DNA from: Sphingomonas_D zeicaulis
Lineage (GTDB): Bacteria > Pseudomonadota > Alphaproteobacteria > Sphingomonadales > Sphingomonadaceae
DNA: 64,000 bases
Assembly (NCBI RefSeq): GCF_050433225.1
Contig: NZ_JBNPXQ010000001.1
Span: 1,240,001-1,304,000 of the forward strand
Direction: 5' to 3'
Made by a program: the position numbers and the translations under genes. This document shows positions 8,502 through 16,005 of this stretch, piece by piece. The notes beneath the pieces were generated by a model that did not search any database, was not told where the DNA came from, and saw nothing but the letters and a program-made list of their open reading frames with translations. The first letter of the stretch is position 1, and each line of letters begins with the position of its first letter.

Positions 8502-8840
8502 TCAACTCGCCGGGTCGTACATGAACTCCCGCAGTTCCTGGGCGCAGCGGCACGCGGCCGCGATCTTTCGCGCCCAGGCGATGGCATCCTCGCGCGTCGG
8601 CAGTTCGAGCACCGTGAATCCGCCATTGAGGTGGCTGCCGGGATAGATCCTGTCGGAGACGGCCCCAGCGGCGGAAACCAGCACTGGATCGACCTGCTCG
8701 TCGATCCCGCCGCCGAAGACATAGACGCCGGCAACCTTGGCTTCCTCGATCACCGCGTGCGCCGCCGCGGCGACGGTCGGCAGTTCCTCGTCCGTCACCA
8801 TCATCGCTTCGCTTGGGAAGGAGATGAGATATTTGGTCAT
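8502..8840 (-). CDS. YCII-domain (DGPF-type) protein
   Basis: A 112-residue protein beginning MTKYLISFPSEAMMVTDEEL and containing DPVLVSAAGAV, then HLNGGFTVLELPTREDAIAW, which fits the YCII-related/DGPF family of small ferredoxin-like-fold proteins. These are often found with sigma factors or in catabolic clusters and mostly lack defined functions. It sits between tRNA-Ser and a decayed interval, same strand as the tRNA. No partner sigma factor is nearby. Confidence 0.75.
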   Translation of the reverse strand: MTKYLISFPSEAMMVTDEELPTVAAAAHAVIEEAKVAGVYVFGGGIDEQVDPVLVSAAGAVSDRIYPGSHLNGGFTVLELPTREDAIAWARKIAAACRCAQELREFMYDPAS

Positions 8841-8883
8841 GAAGGGATGTTGCCGCGCGACCTGTGCGGAAGCAACTCAGTGT

Positions 8884-8973
8884 TGGCGGACAGGGTGGGA
8901 TTCGAACCCACGGTGAGCGTGAACCCACGGCGGTTTTCAAGACCGCTGCCTTAAACCACTCGGCCACCTGTCC
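8884..8973 (-). tRNA. tRNA-Ser (anticodon UGA)
   Basis: The leftward strand folds as a class II tRNA: acceptor stem GGACAGG/CCTGTCC, discriminator G, encoded CCA at 8884-8886, D-arm GCCGAGTGGTTTAAGGC, anticodon TGA at 8937-8939 within CTTGAAAA, a long variable arm (CGTGGGTTCACGCTCACCG) and T-loop GGTTCGAATCC. Length is 90 nt with CCA. UGA reads UCA/UCG/UCU-type serine codons depending on modification. Confidence 0.97.
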
Positions 8974-9080
8974 TCGCCGTGCGCTATCGCCGTCTCGGCC
9001 GTTTGACGCAAGGGGGCGGCGAAAGGGGGTTTAATCTGCACTGCTGCCTGTGCCATCGTCGCGCTCGCGAAAGGGGCAGT

Positions 9081-10133
9081 ATGCGTATCAAGTCTTTCCT
9101 CGCCGCACTCGCCTTTGCGGCGGTGTTGCCGTCGGCGGATCTCGGCAGCGGGCATGTGGCGCTCGCGCAGGAAGAAGCTGGCTTCCAGGCCTGGCTCGCC
9201 CAGTTCCGCGTGCGCGCGGAGCGGGAAGGGGTGTCGCGGCGAACGCTCGATTCGGTGTTGCCGACGTTGACGCTCAATCCGCGCGTGATCGCGCTGGATC
9301 GCGACCAGCCGGGCGGCAATCCCAACGCGCCGGCCGCCGCGATCCCCGCCTTCGAGCCTTATCGCGTGCGTCATGTCGATGCCGCGCGGATCAGTCGGGG
9401 GCGCGCGAAATACAATGCGCTGCGCCCGAAGCTCGGCTCGATCGAGCGGCAGACCGGCGTGCCCGAATCGATCATGGTCGCGATCTGGGGCCATGAGACC
9501 AATTATGGCGCGTTCAGCGGCGATTTCGATCTGGCGCGCTCGCTCGCCACGCTCGCCTATGAGGGGCGCCGGCGCGAGCTGTTCACCGGCGAACTGATCG
9601 CCACGCTGAAGCTGATGGACATGGGCTTCCGGCGTGATCAGTTGAAGGGAAGCTGGGCGGGCGCCACCGGCTATCCGCAATTCCTGCCCTCGATGTACCT
9701 CCGCCTCGCCCGCGACGGTGACGGCGATGGCCGCGCCGACATCTGGTCCAGCGAGGCGGATGCGCTGGCCTCGATCGCCAATTATTTCGTGAATGCCGGG
9801 TGGAAGCCCGGCGTGCCGTGGGGCGTCGCGGCGACGGTGCCGTCGACGCTCAACCGCGGCGCGATCGCCAACCGCACCGTCTCCCCGCGTTGCCCGCGCG
9901 TGCATGATCGGCACAGCCGCTGGAAGACGATCGCCGAATGGCGGGCGCTCGGCGTGCGGCCGATCGGTGCGCCGGTGCCCGCGGACACCGAAATGGCCTC
10001 GCTGCTGGAGCCCGACGGCCCCGGCCGCACCGCCTATCTGCTGACCGGCAACTACCGGGTGATCCTCGATTATAACTGCTCGAACTTCTACGCGCTCTCG
10101 GTGGGTCTGCTGGCCGATGCGGTCAGGCAGTAG
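9081..10133 (+). CDS. Lytic murein transglycosylase, MltB family
   Basis: Periplasmic muramidase that cleaves peptidoglycan with formation of 1,6-anhydro ends. The 350-residue product has a signal peptide (MRIKSFLAALAFAAVLPSAD..ALA, cleavage before QEEAG). The catalytic Glu is E139 in IWGHETNYG. It is followed by the family motifs FSGDFDLARSLATLAYEGRR, GSWAGATGYPQFLPS and DGDGDGRADIWS. No lipobox cysteine is present, so it is soluble, unlike E. coli MltB. ATG 9081 has AAGGGG just upstream. It overlaps rlpA by 17 bp, so the two are probably translated from one message and act together at septa. Confidence 0.93.
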   Translation: MRIKSFLAALAFAAVLPSADLGSGHVALAQEEAGFQAWLAQFRVRAEREGVSRRTLDSVLPTLTLNPRVIALDRDQPGGNPNAPAAAIPAFEPYRVRHVDAARISRGRAKYNALRPKLGSIERQTGVPESIMVAIWGHETNYGAFSGDFDLARSLATLAYEGRRRELFTGELIATLKLMDMGFRRDQLKGSWAGATGYPQFLPSMYLRLARDGDGDGRADIWSSEADALASIANYFVNAGWKPGVPWGVAATVPSTLNRGAIANRTVSPRCPRVHDRHSRWKTIAEWRALGVRPIGAPVPADTEMASLLEPDGPGRTAYLLTGNYRVILDYNCSNFYALSVGLLADAVRQ

Positions 10134-11100
10134 CGGCGCGGCGACCGCAGCCGTCGCCACGCTGACATTGCTGCTCGCCGGCTGCGGATCGACGCCGCGG
10201 CCGACGGCGGGGGCGGGGCGGCCGACCGGCGGCAAGGTGGTCGATTATCCGGTGAAGGTGGGCGCGCCCTATCAGGTGGGTGGCATCACCTACATGCCGG
10301 TCGACGATCCCGATTATGACATGGTCGGCTTGGCGAGCTGGTATGGCGGCGAGTTCGGCGGCAGCCCGACGGCGAATGGTGAGCGCTTCGATCCCGGCCG
10401 CATGTCGGCCGCGCACAAGACCTTGCCCCTGCCCAGCTATGTCGAGGTGACCGCGCTCGATACCGGGCGCACGATCACGGTGCGCGTCAATGATCGCGGG
10501 CCGTTCGCGGGCAATCGCGTGATCGATCTCTCGCAGGCGGCGGCGCGCGCGCTGGGCATCGAGCGATCGGGCACTGCGCGCGTGCGGGTGCGCCGCGTCT
10601 ATCCCTCGGAGCGCGATCGCGCGGCGCTGCGCAGCGGCGGCCAGCTTGCAATGCGGACCGATTCGGTGCCGGCGCGGCTGCCGACAGCGGCACGCGCGCC
10701 GACCCCGCCGCCGCAGCCCCAAGCCCGATCTGTGCCGCAGCCTGCGCCTCAACCCTATCGCGTCCCTACCTCGGCACCCGCGCCGCAGCAGGGGCAGGTG
10801 CCGATCGGCATCCCGATGCCGCCACCCTACAGCGCGCCGTCCACGGCGATGCCGCAGGCCGCTCCGGCCCCGGCCGTTGCGCCGCTCCCCGAAAGCGGAG
10901 GCTGGTTCGTGCAGGTCGGCGCCTTTTCCAGCCGCGAACGCGCGGCCATGATCGCCGGGCAGCTCGGCGCACGCGTGTCTGACGTCGGCGCATTGCACCG
11001 CGTTCGCCTCGGCCCCTATGCCAGTGCCGATGCCGCGCGAGATGGCGTCGCCAAGGCGAGCGCGGCGGGCTATGCTGATGCACAGATCGTGCAGGATTGA
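10117..11100 (+). CDS. rlpA: Septal ring lytic transglycosylase RlpA-type lipoprotein
   Basis: Outer-membrane lipoprotein that binds and in some species cleaves denuded glycan strands at the septum. The N-terminus MRSGSSGAATAAVATLTLLL-AGC is a lipoprotein signal with acylated C23. A double-psi beta-barrel follows (GLASWYGGEFGGSPTANGER, then VRVNDRGPFAGNRVIDLSQ). Next come a Pro/Gln-rich linker (about residues 185-255) and a C-terminal SPOR domain (GGWFVQVGAFSSRERA to the end) that targets denuded peptidoglycan. 327 residues. The start lies inside the 3' end of the MltB-type gene, indicating translational coupling. Confidence 0.94.
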   Translation: MRSGSSGAATAAVATLTLLLAGCGSTPRPTAGAGRPTGGKVVDYPVKVGAPYQVGGITYMPVDDPDYDMVGLASWYGGEFGGSPTANGERFDPGRMSAAHKTLPLPSYVEVTALDTGRTITVRVNDRGPFAGNRVIDLSQAAARALGIERSGTARVRVRRVYPSERDRAALRSGGQLAMRTDSVPARLPTAARAPTPPPQPQARSVPQPAPQPYRVPTSAPAPQQGQVPIGIPMPPPYSAPSTAMPQAAPAPAVAPLPESGGWFVQVGAFSSRERAAMIAGQLGARVSDVGALHRVRLGPYASADAARDGVAKASAAGYADAQIVQD

Positions 11101-11108
11101 TGCTTTAC

Positions 11109-11140
11109 GCCCCGGCGCCTACGCGCGGCGGAGCCGGGGC
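11109..11140 (+). terminator. Stem-loop after rlpA
   Basis: GCCCCGGC pairs with GCCGGGGC around a 16-base partly self-complementary loop, 9 bases after the rlpA stop. No U-tract follows. Possible terminator or transcript-stabilising hairpin. Confidence 0.4.
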
Positions 11141-11178
11141 CACTATCGTGCCGCGACCTTGAACCGAGCCAAGCTGGA

Positions 11179-12357
11179 ATGCCGATGATGAGAGCCCTTG
11201 TTCTTCCTTCCCTGTTCGCCGTCGCCATGAGCCTGCCCGCGAGCGCCGCAGCGCCGCCCTATGAATCCCCGGCGCAGGTCGCGTTCCTCAAGGATCTGTC
11301 GTCGGGCGCGGTGCTCTACGCCAAGGATGCGGACCGGCGGATGCCGCCCGCCTCGATGGCGAAGATGATGACGGTCTATGTCGTGTTCGACATGATCAAG
11401 AAGGGCGAGCTCAAGGAAGATCGCCTGATGCATGTGCGGCCCGAAACGTGGAAGCGCTGGCATGGCCCGGCGGCGGGTTCCACGATGTTCCTCTCGGTCG
11501 ACGAGAATGTAAGCGTCCAGAACCTGCTCCACGGCATCGTCACTCTGTCGGGCAATGATGCCTGCGTCGTGCTGGCAGAGGGCATTTCGGGCACCGAGGA
11601 AGCCTTCGTCGCGCGGATGAACGAGACGGCGAAGAAGATCGGCCTCGCCAACAGCCAGTTCGGCACGTCGAACGGCTGGCCGGACGAGGGGCGCACCTAT
11701 GTGACCGCGCGTGATCTCGCCACATTGGCGGAGCGGACGATCGAGGACTTCCCGCAGCTCTACAAGAAATATTACAGCCAGACGAGCTTCACCTGGGGCA
11801 AGACGCTGGGTTCGGGGCAGGACATCACCCAGATGAACCGTGACCCGCTGCTGGGCAAGGTGCAGGGTGCCGATGGCCTGAAGACCGGCCACACCGAGGA
11901 AGCCGGCTATGGCTTCACCGGCTCCGCCGAGCAGAATGGCCGCCGCCTCGTCATGGTCGTCGCCGGGCTGGACAGCTATAATGGCCGTGCGACAGAATCG
12001 GTGCGCTTCATCGAATGGGGATTCCGCGCCTGGGCGTCCAAGCCGCTGTTCAAGCAGGGCGCCGCGGTGGAAACCGCCGAGGTGCAGCAGGGTGCCGAGG
12101 ATCAGGTCGGTCTCGTGGCCCCGCGCAACCTCGCGGTGACCTTGCCGGGCGGTGCCGCCAGCAACATGCAGGTCAAGGTGGTGTATCAGGGTCCGGTGAA
12201 GGCGCCGATCAAGAAGGGGCAGCACATCGCCGATCTCGTCGTGACCACGCCGGACACGCCGCCGCAGATCATGCCGCTGGTTGCCGCGGCCGATGTCGAG
12301 GAAGCCGGCTTCTTCGGCCGCGCCTGGGCGGGACTGATGTCGCTGTTCGGCGCGTGA
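11179..12357 (+). CDS. D-alanyl-D-alanine carboxypeptidase (PBP5/6 type)
   Basis: Periplasmic DD-carboxypeptidase that trims the terminal D-Ala from peptidoglycan pentapeptides. 392 residues. A signal peptide ends at PASAAA. The penicillin-binding motifs are S59-M-A-K62, SGN in VTLSGNDAC, and KTG in LKTGHTEEAGY. The C-terminal PBP5-C domain (about 285-370) and the terminal FFGRAWAGLMSLFGA amphipathic helix for membrane anchoring are intact. Start ATG 11179 (MPMMRALVL); an internal ATG three codons later is equally possible. A role beside MltB, RlpA and downstream tmk-holB fits the usual order in this group. Confidence 0.94.
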   Translation: MPMMRALVLPSLFAVAMSLPASAAAPPYESPAQVAFLKDLSSGAVLYAKDADRRMPPASMAKMMTVYVVFDMIKKGELKEDRLMHVRPETWKRWHGPAAGSTMFLSVDENVSVQNLLHGIVTLSGNDACVVLAEGISGTEEAFVARMNETAKKIGLANSQFGTSNGWPDEGRTYVTARDLATLAERTIEDFPQLYKKYYSQTSFTWGKTLGSGQDITQMNRDPLLGKVQGADGLKTGHTEEAGYGFTGSAEQNGRRLVMVVAGLDSYNGRATESVRFIEWGFRAWASKPLFKQGAAVETAEVQQGAEDQVGLVAPRNLAVTLPGGAASNMQVKVVYQGPVKAPIKKGQHIADLVVTTPDTPPQIMPLVAAADVEEAGFFGRAWAGLMSLFGA

Positions 12358-12397
12358 TCGATCAGCAGGCGCCCACCATGGGCGCAGGCAATCAGCG

Positions 12398-13024
12398 GTG
12401 ACGGGGCGGTTCATCAGCCTTGAGGGCGGCGAGGGCGTCGGCAAGTCTACGCAACTCGCCCGCCTGGCCGATGCGTTGCGCGCGCGCGGGCTGACGGTCA
12501 CAATCACTCGCGAACCCGGGGGTAGCGAGGGGGCGGAGGCGATCCGCCGCCTGCTGCTGGAGGGCGATGCCGGCCGCTGGAATGCGCGCGCCGAGGCGCT
12601 GCTGTTCGCCGCGGCGCGAGCTGACCATGTGGCGCGCACGATCCTGCCCGCAGTCGCAGCGGGGCATATCGTGCTGTGCGATCGCTTCCTCGATTCGAGC
12701 CGCGCCTATCAAGGTGGTGCCGGCGGGCTGGCGGATGCAGACATCGTCGCGCTCCACCGCGTCGGCAGCGACGGCGTGCTGCCCGATCGTACCTTGCTGC
12801 TCCATCTGCCCGCCGAAGAGGCGGCCGCGCGCAGCGCCGCGCGCGACGTGGGGGGAGCGGACAGGATCGGTGGACGCGATGCCGCCTATCACGCCGCGGT
12901 CGCGGCCGCCTTCGCGGGGTTCGCCTTGGCGGAGCCGGATCGCTTCCGTACCGTCGATGCGCGCGGATCCGCAGAAGAAGTGACCGAACGGCTCGTCGCC
13001 GCACTGGCGGACCTGCTGCCATGA
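12398..13024 (+). CDS. tmk: Thymidylate kinase
   Basis: Phosphorylates dTMP to dTDP for DNA synthesis. 208 residues. P-loop LEGGEGVGKSTQ near the N-terminus, REPGGSEGAEAIR, the DRF motif in CDRFLDSSRAYQGGAGG and a LID region around RDVGGADRIGGRD. The start is GTG at 12398. Its TGA overlaps the ATG of holB (ATGA), which shows translational coupling. Confidence 0.96.
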   Translation: MTGRFISLEGGEGVGKSTQLARLADALRARGLTVTITREPGGSEGAEAIRRLLLEGDAGRWNARAEALLFAAARADHVARTILPAVAAGHIVLCDRFLDSSRAYQGGAGGLADADIVALHRVGSDGVLPDRTLLLHLPAEEAAARSAARDVGGADRIGGRDAAYHAAVAAAFAGFALAEPDRFRTVDARGSAEEVTERLVAALADLLP

Positions 13025-14031
13025 CCGTGCCGATCGGCCATGACCCCCAGATCGCCGCGTTCCGCGCGGCGATGGCGCAGGGCGCGCTCCACCATGCCTG
13101 GCTGCTGGTCGGCCCGCAGGGCGTCGGCAAAGCGAGCTTCGCCCAGGCGGCGGCGTTGCGCCTGCTCGCCGAGGCCGCGGGGCCGCCGCCCGGCGATGGT
13201 TTCGGCGTGCCCGGCGATCATCCCGTAGCCCGCTATTTCCTGGCGGACAGCCATCCCGATTTCCGCCGGCTCGAACGCCTGCCCAAGGACATCAAGCTGC
13301 GCGATCAGCCGCGCGCCGAGTGGGACGATGCCGAGCGCGCGCGCAGCATCACCATCGCGCAGGTGCGCGCGCTGCAGGGGCTGTTCGCGACGACGCCTTC
13401 GTTGTCGCCGCGCCGCGTCGTGCTGATCGACGCCGCCGACGATCTTGAACGGCCCGCCGCCAACGCGCTGCTCAAGAGCCTAGAGGAGCCGCCCGCCGGC
13501 ACCTTGTTCCTGCTCGTCAGCCACGCGCCGGGCCGGCTGCTGCCGACGATCCGCTCGCGCTGCCGGGTGCTGCGCTTCGGCCGGTTGGGCAGTGAGGATG
13601 TATCGGCTGTGCTGCGCGCCGAGCGGCCCGATCTGGAGGCGGACGAGATCGCAGCACTGGTCGAGGTCGGCGAGGGATCTCCGGGCCGTGCGTTGCGTTT
13701 CGCCGGCCTCGACATCGCTACGCTCGATGCGGCGATCGCCGCGATCATCGAAAGCGGCGATCCCGCCAATGCGGCGCGGGCGAAGCTTGCGAAGATGCTG
13801 TCGGCCAAGGCCGCACAGCAGCGTTATGAGGCGTTCCTCGAGCGCGTGCCCGCCGCGATCTCGGCGGAGGCACGGCGGCGGCGCGGCACCGCGCTGGGAG
13901 AATCGCTCGACCAGTGGGAACGCGCGCGCCGGCTCGCGGGCAGCGCCGTCCACCTGTCGCTCGACCCGCAGAGCGTGGTAATCGAACTCGGCTCGATTCT
14001 CGCCGAACTCGCCACCGCGCGGGCCGCCTGA
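13021..14031 (+). CDS. holB: DNA polymerase III delta' subunit
   Basis: AAA+ subunit of the clamp loader. 336 residues. The N-terminus has GHDPQIAAFRAAMAQGALHH and a P-loop-like LLVGPQGVGKASFAQ. The central part has RVVLIDAADDLERPAANALL followed by KSLEEPPAGTLFLLVSHAP and LLPTIRSRCRVLRF, the Walker-B/SRC region that defines the clamp-loader family. The usual zinc-module cysteines of delta' are replaced by a short insert (PGDGFGVPGDHP). Coupled to tmk by a 4-base overlap. Confidence 0.94.
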   Translation: MTVPIGHDPQIAAFRAAMAQGALHHAWLLVGPQGVGKASFAQAAALRLLAEAAGPPPGDGFGVPGDHPVARYFLADSHPDFRRLERLPKDIKLRDQPRAEWDDAERARSITIAQVRALQGLFATTPSLSPRRVVLIDAADDLERPAANALLKSLEEPPAGTLFLLVSHAPGRLLPTIRSRCRVLRFGRLGSEDVSAVLRAERPDLEADEIAALVEVGEGSPGRALRFAGLDIATLDAAIAAIIESGDPANAARAKLAKMLSAKAAQQRYEAFLERVPAAISAEARRRRGTALGESLDQWERARRLAGSAVHLSLDPQSVVIELGSILAELATARAA

Positions 14032-14120
14032 ACCCCTCTTCCGCCCCGGCCATGCCCCGCTTCGCACCCGCCCATGACATCGTGCTTGGATTTCTGCGCC
14101 GTACTCGCCAAAAGGGCGCC

Positions 14121-15380
14121 GTGACGTCCGCTACCCCATCGTTCCGCCCCTTGCTGATGCTGTGCGCCGGGCTTGCGCTCGTCGGTGGCGGCGTGGCCGT
14201 GGTCGCGCAGATCGAGGGCGGCGCCGAACGCGGCGTCTCGCCGATCGACAGTTCGTCGAGCTTTGAGGTGACCGGCATCCAGGTCGATGTCGCCGCCAAG
14301 ACCGCTGACGCCGCGCGCTATGCCGGCTGGCGAGAGGCTCAGCGCAAGGGCTGGAAGGCGCTGTGGAGCCGCACCCACGCCGGTGCCGCGGCACCCCAGC
14401 TTTCGGACAGCGCGCTCGATGCGATCGTCGCCGGCGTCGTCGTCGAAAATGAACAGATCGGCCCCACCCGCTATATCGCGCGGTTGGGGGTACTGTTCGA
14501 TCGGGCGCGCGCCGGCCAGATCCTGGGCGTGAGTGGCCAGATCATGCGCTCGCCGCCGCTCCTGGTAATCCCCGTGCAATGGTCGGGCGGTGCGCCGCAA
14601 AGCTTCGAGACCCGCACCGAATGGCAGAAGGCCTGGGCGCGTTTCCGCACCGGATCGAGTGCGATCGACTATGTCCGCCCCACCGGCACCGGCTCCGATC
14701 CTTTGCTGCTGAACGCAGCGCAGGCCGGCCGCCCCGGGCGGATCTGGTGGCGGATGCTGCTCGACCAGTTCGGCGCCGCCGACGTGCTGGTGCCGACGGT
14801 GAAGCTCAGCCGGATGTGGCCCGGCGGCCCGGTGATCGGCCGCTTCAGCGCGCATTACGGCCCCGATTCGAAGCTGCTCGGTGAGTTCACGTTGCGCGTC
14901 GAGCGCAGCGAGTTGCTGCCGCAACTGCTCGACAGCGGCGTCCAGCGGCTCGACGAACTCTATGTCACTGCGCTGCGCGAGGGACGGTTGCGACCCGATC
15001 CGTCGCTGGTGATCGAGGATCCGGTCGAGGTCGAGGAGATGGAGGAAGCGGTCGAGGCCGCCGACACCGCCGAGATCGTGACGCCGGATGCCACGCAGGG
15101 CACGACCTCGGTTACCGTCCAGTTCATGACGCCGGATGTCGCCGCGCTCAACGCCGCCGAGACTCAGGTCCGCGGGCTTCCGGGTGTGAGCGGCGCATCG
15201 ACGACGAGCCTCGCGATCGGTGGCACCTCGGTCATGCGCGTCGTCTATCGCGGAGATGCCGCTGCGCTGCGCCTCGCACTGCAGGCGCGCGGCTGGCAGG
15301 TCGAGGAAGCGGGCGGCGTGCTGCGCATCCGACGCGGCGGGAGCGCCTCACCCTCGCCGAGTGCAACGCCGACGCCATGA
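14121..15380 (+). CDS. DUF2066-like exported protein
   Basis: A 419-residue protein of unknown function. The N-terminus SFRPLLMLCAGLALVGGGVAVVAQ is a signal peptide or anchor. The body carries FEVTGIQVDVAAKTADAARY and later RYIARLGVLFDRARAGQILG and PLLVIPVQWSGG, the pattern of the DUF2066 family. A C-terminal ferredoxin-like segment (TTSVTVQFMTPDVAALNAAE..LPGVSGA) resembles heavy-metal-associated folds but has no CxxC. Start GTG 14121 has AAAAGGG upstream; an in-frame ATG at 14052 is possible. It overlaps hdaA by 4 bases (ATGA), so it is likely in one operon with hdaA and ppk1. Confidence 0.7.
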   Translation: MTSATPSFRPLLMLCAGLALVGGGVAVVAQIEGGAERGVSPIDSSSSFEVTGIQVDVAAKTADAARYAGWREAQRKGWKALWSRTHAGAAAPQLSDSALDAIVAGVVVENEQIGPTRYIARLGVLFDRARAGQILGVSGQIMRSPPLLVIPVQWSGGAPQSFETRTEWQKAWARFRTGSSAIDYVRPTGTGSDPLLLNAAQAGRPGRIWWRMLLDQFGAADVLVPTVKLSRMWPGGPVIGRFSAHYGPDSKLLGEFTLRVERSELLPQLLDSGVQRLDELYVTALREGRLRPDPSLVIEDPVEVEEMEEAVEAADTAEIVTPDATQGTTSVTVQFMTPDVAALNAAETQVRGLPGVSGASTTSLAIGGTSVMRVVYRGDAAALRLALQARGWQVEEAGGVLRIRRGGSASPSPSATPTP

Positions 15381-15985
15381 GCCAGATCGCGCTGCCGCTC
15401 GACTGGCCAGACCCGACGGCTGCCGACATCATCGTGAGTGACGCCAACGCCCATGTCGCCCACCATTTCGAACGGTGGACGACCTGGCCGGTGATGGCGA
15501 CCTTGCTCACCGGCCCGCGCAAGTCCGGCCGCTCGCGCTTCGCCGCGCAGTTCGCGCTGCGAACCGGTGGGCGGCTGATCGACAATGCCGAATCCCAGCC
15601 GGAAGAAGGCCTGTTCCACGCATGGAACAACGCCCAGGAAAAGCGCCGGCCCCTGGTGATCGTCGCGGATCGGCCGCCGCCCGCCTGGGAGATCGCCCTT
15701 CCTGATCTCGCCTCGCGCATCGCGGCCACACCTGCGGTAGAGATCGGCAATCCTGACGATGCGCTGATCGCGCGCCTGATCGAGGATCAACTTGGCCGGC
15801 GCGGGCTGGCGGTGGCGCCGGACCTGCTCGTCTTCATCCTTGCACGGGTAGAACGCGACTATGTCGCAGTCCATCGCGTCATCGACGCGCTCGACCAGGA
15901 GGCGTTCAGCCGCCGCACCCGGCTGTCGGTGCCGCTTGCAAGAACCGCACTTGCCGGCATCGGCATGATCGACCCCGTAACATAA
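15377..15985 (+). CDS. hdaA: Hda/DnaA-related regulatory inactivator homologue
   Basis: Related to HdaA, which with the beta clamp promotes hydrolysis of DnaA-bound ATP after initiation. 202 residues. The N-terminal QIALPLDW is a beta-clamp-binding motif as in Hda. The following ATPase domain is reduced: the P-loop reads TGPRKSGRSRF, with Arg in place of the conserved Lys, and the usual acidic Walker B stretch is not evident (GGRLIDNAES at that place). The C-terminal half (RLIEDQLGRRGLAVAPDLLV, then ARVERDYVAVHRVIDALDQE) matches the DnaA/Hda lid domain. The stop TAA shares bases with the next possible ATG; ppk1 follows at once. Confidence 0.82.
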   Translation: MSQIALPLDWPDPTAADIIVSDANAHVAHHFERWTTWPVMATLLTGPRKSGRSRFAAQFALRTGGRLIDNAESQPEEGLFHAWNNAQEKRRPLVIVADRPPPAWEIALPDLASRIAATPAVEIGNPDDALIARLIEDQLGRRGLAVAPDLLVFILARVERDYVAVHRVIDALDQEAFSRRTRLSVPLARTALAGIGMIDPVT

Positions 15986-16005
15986 TGCAGCTAGGTGATT
16001 CGCAT

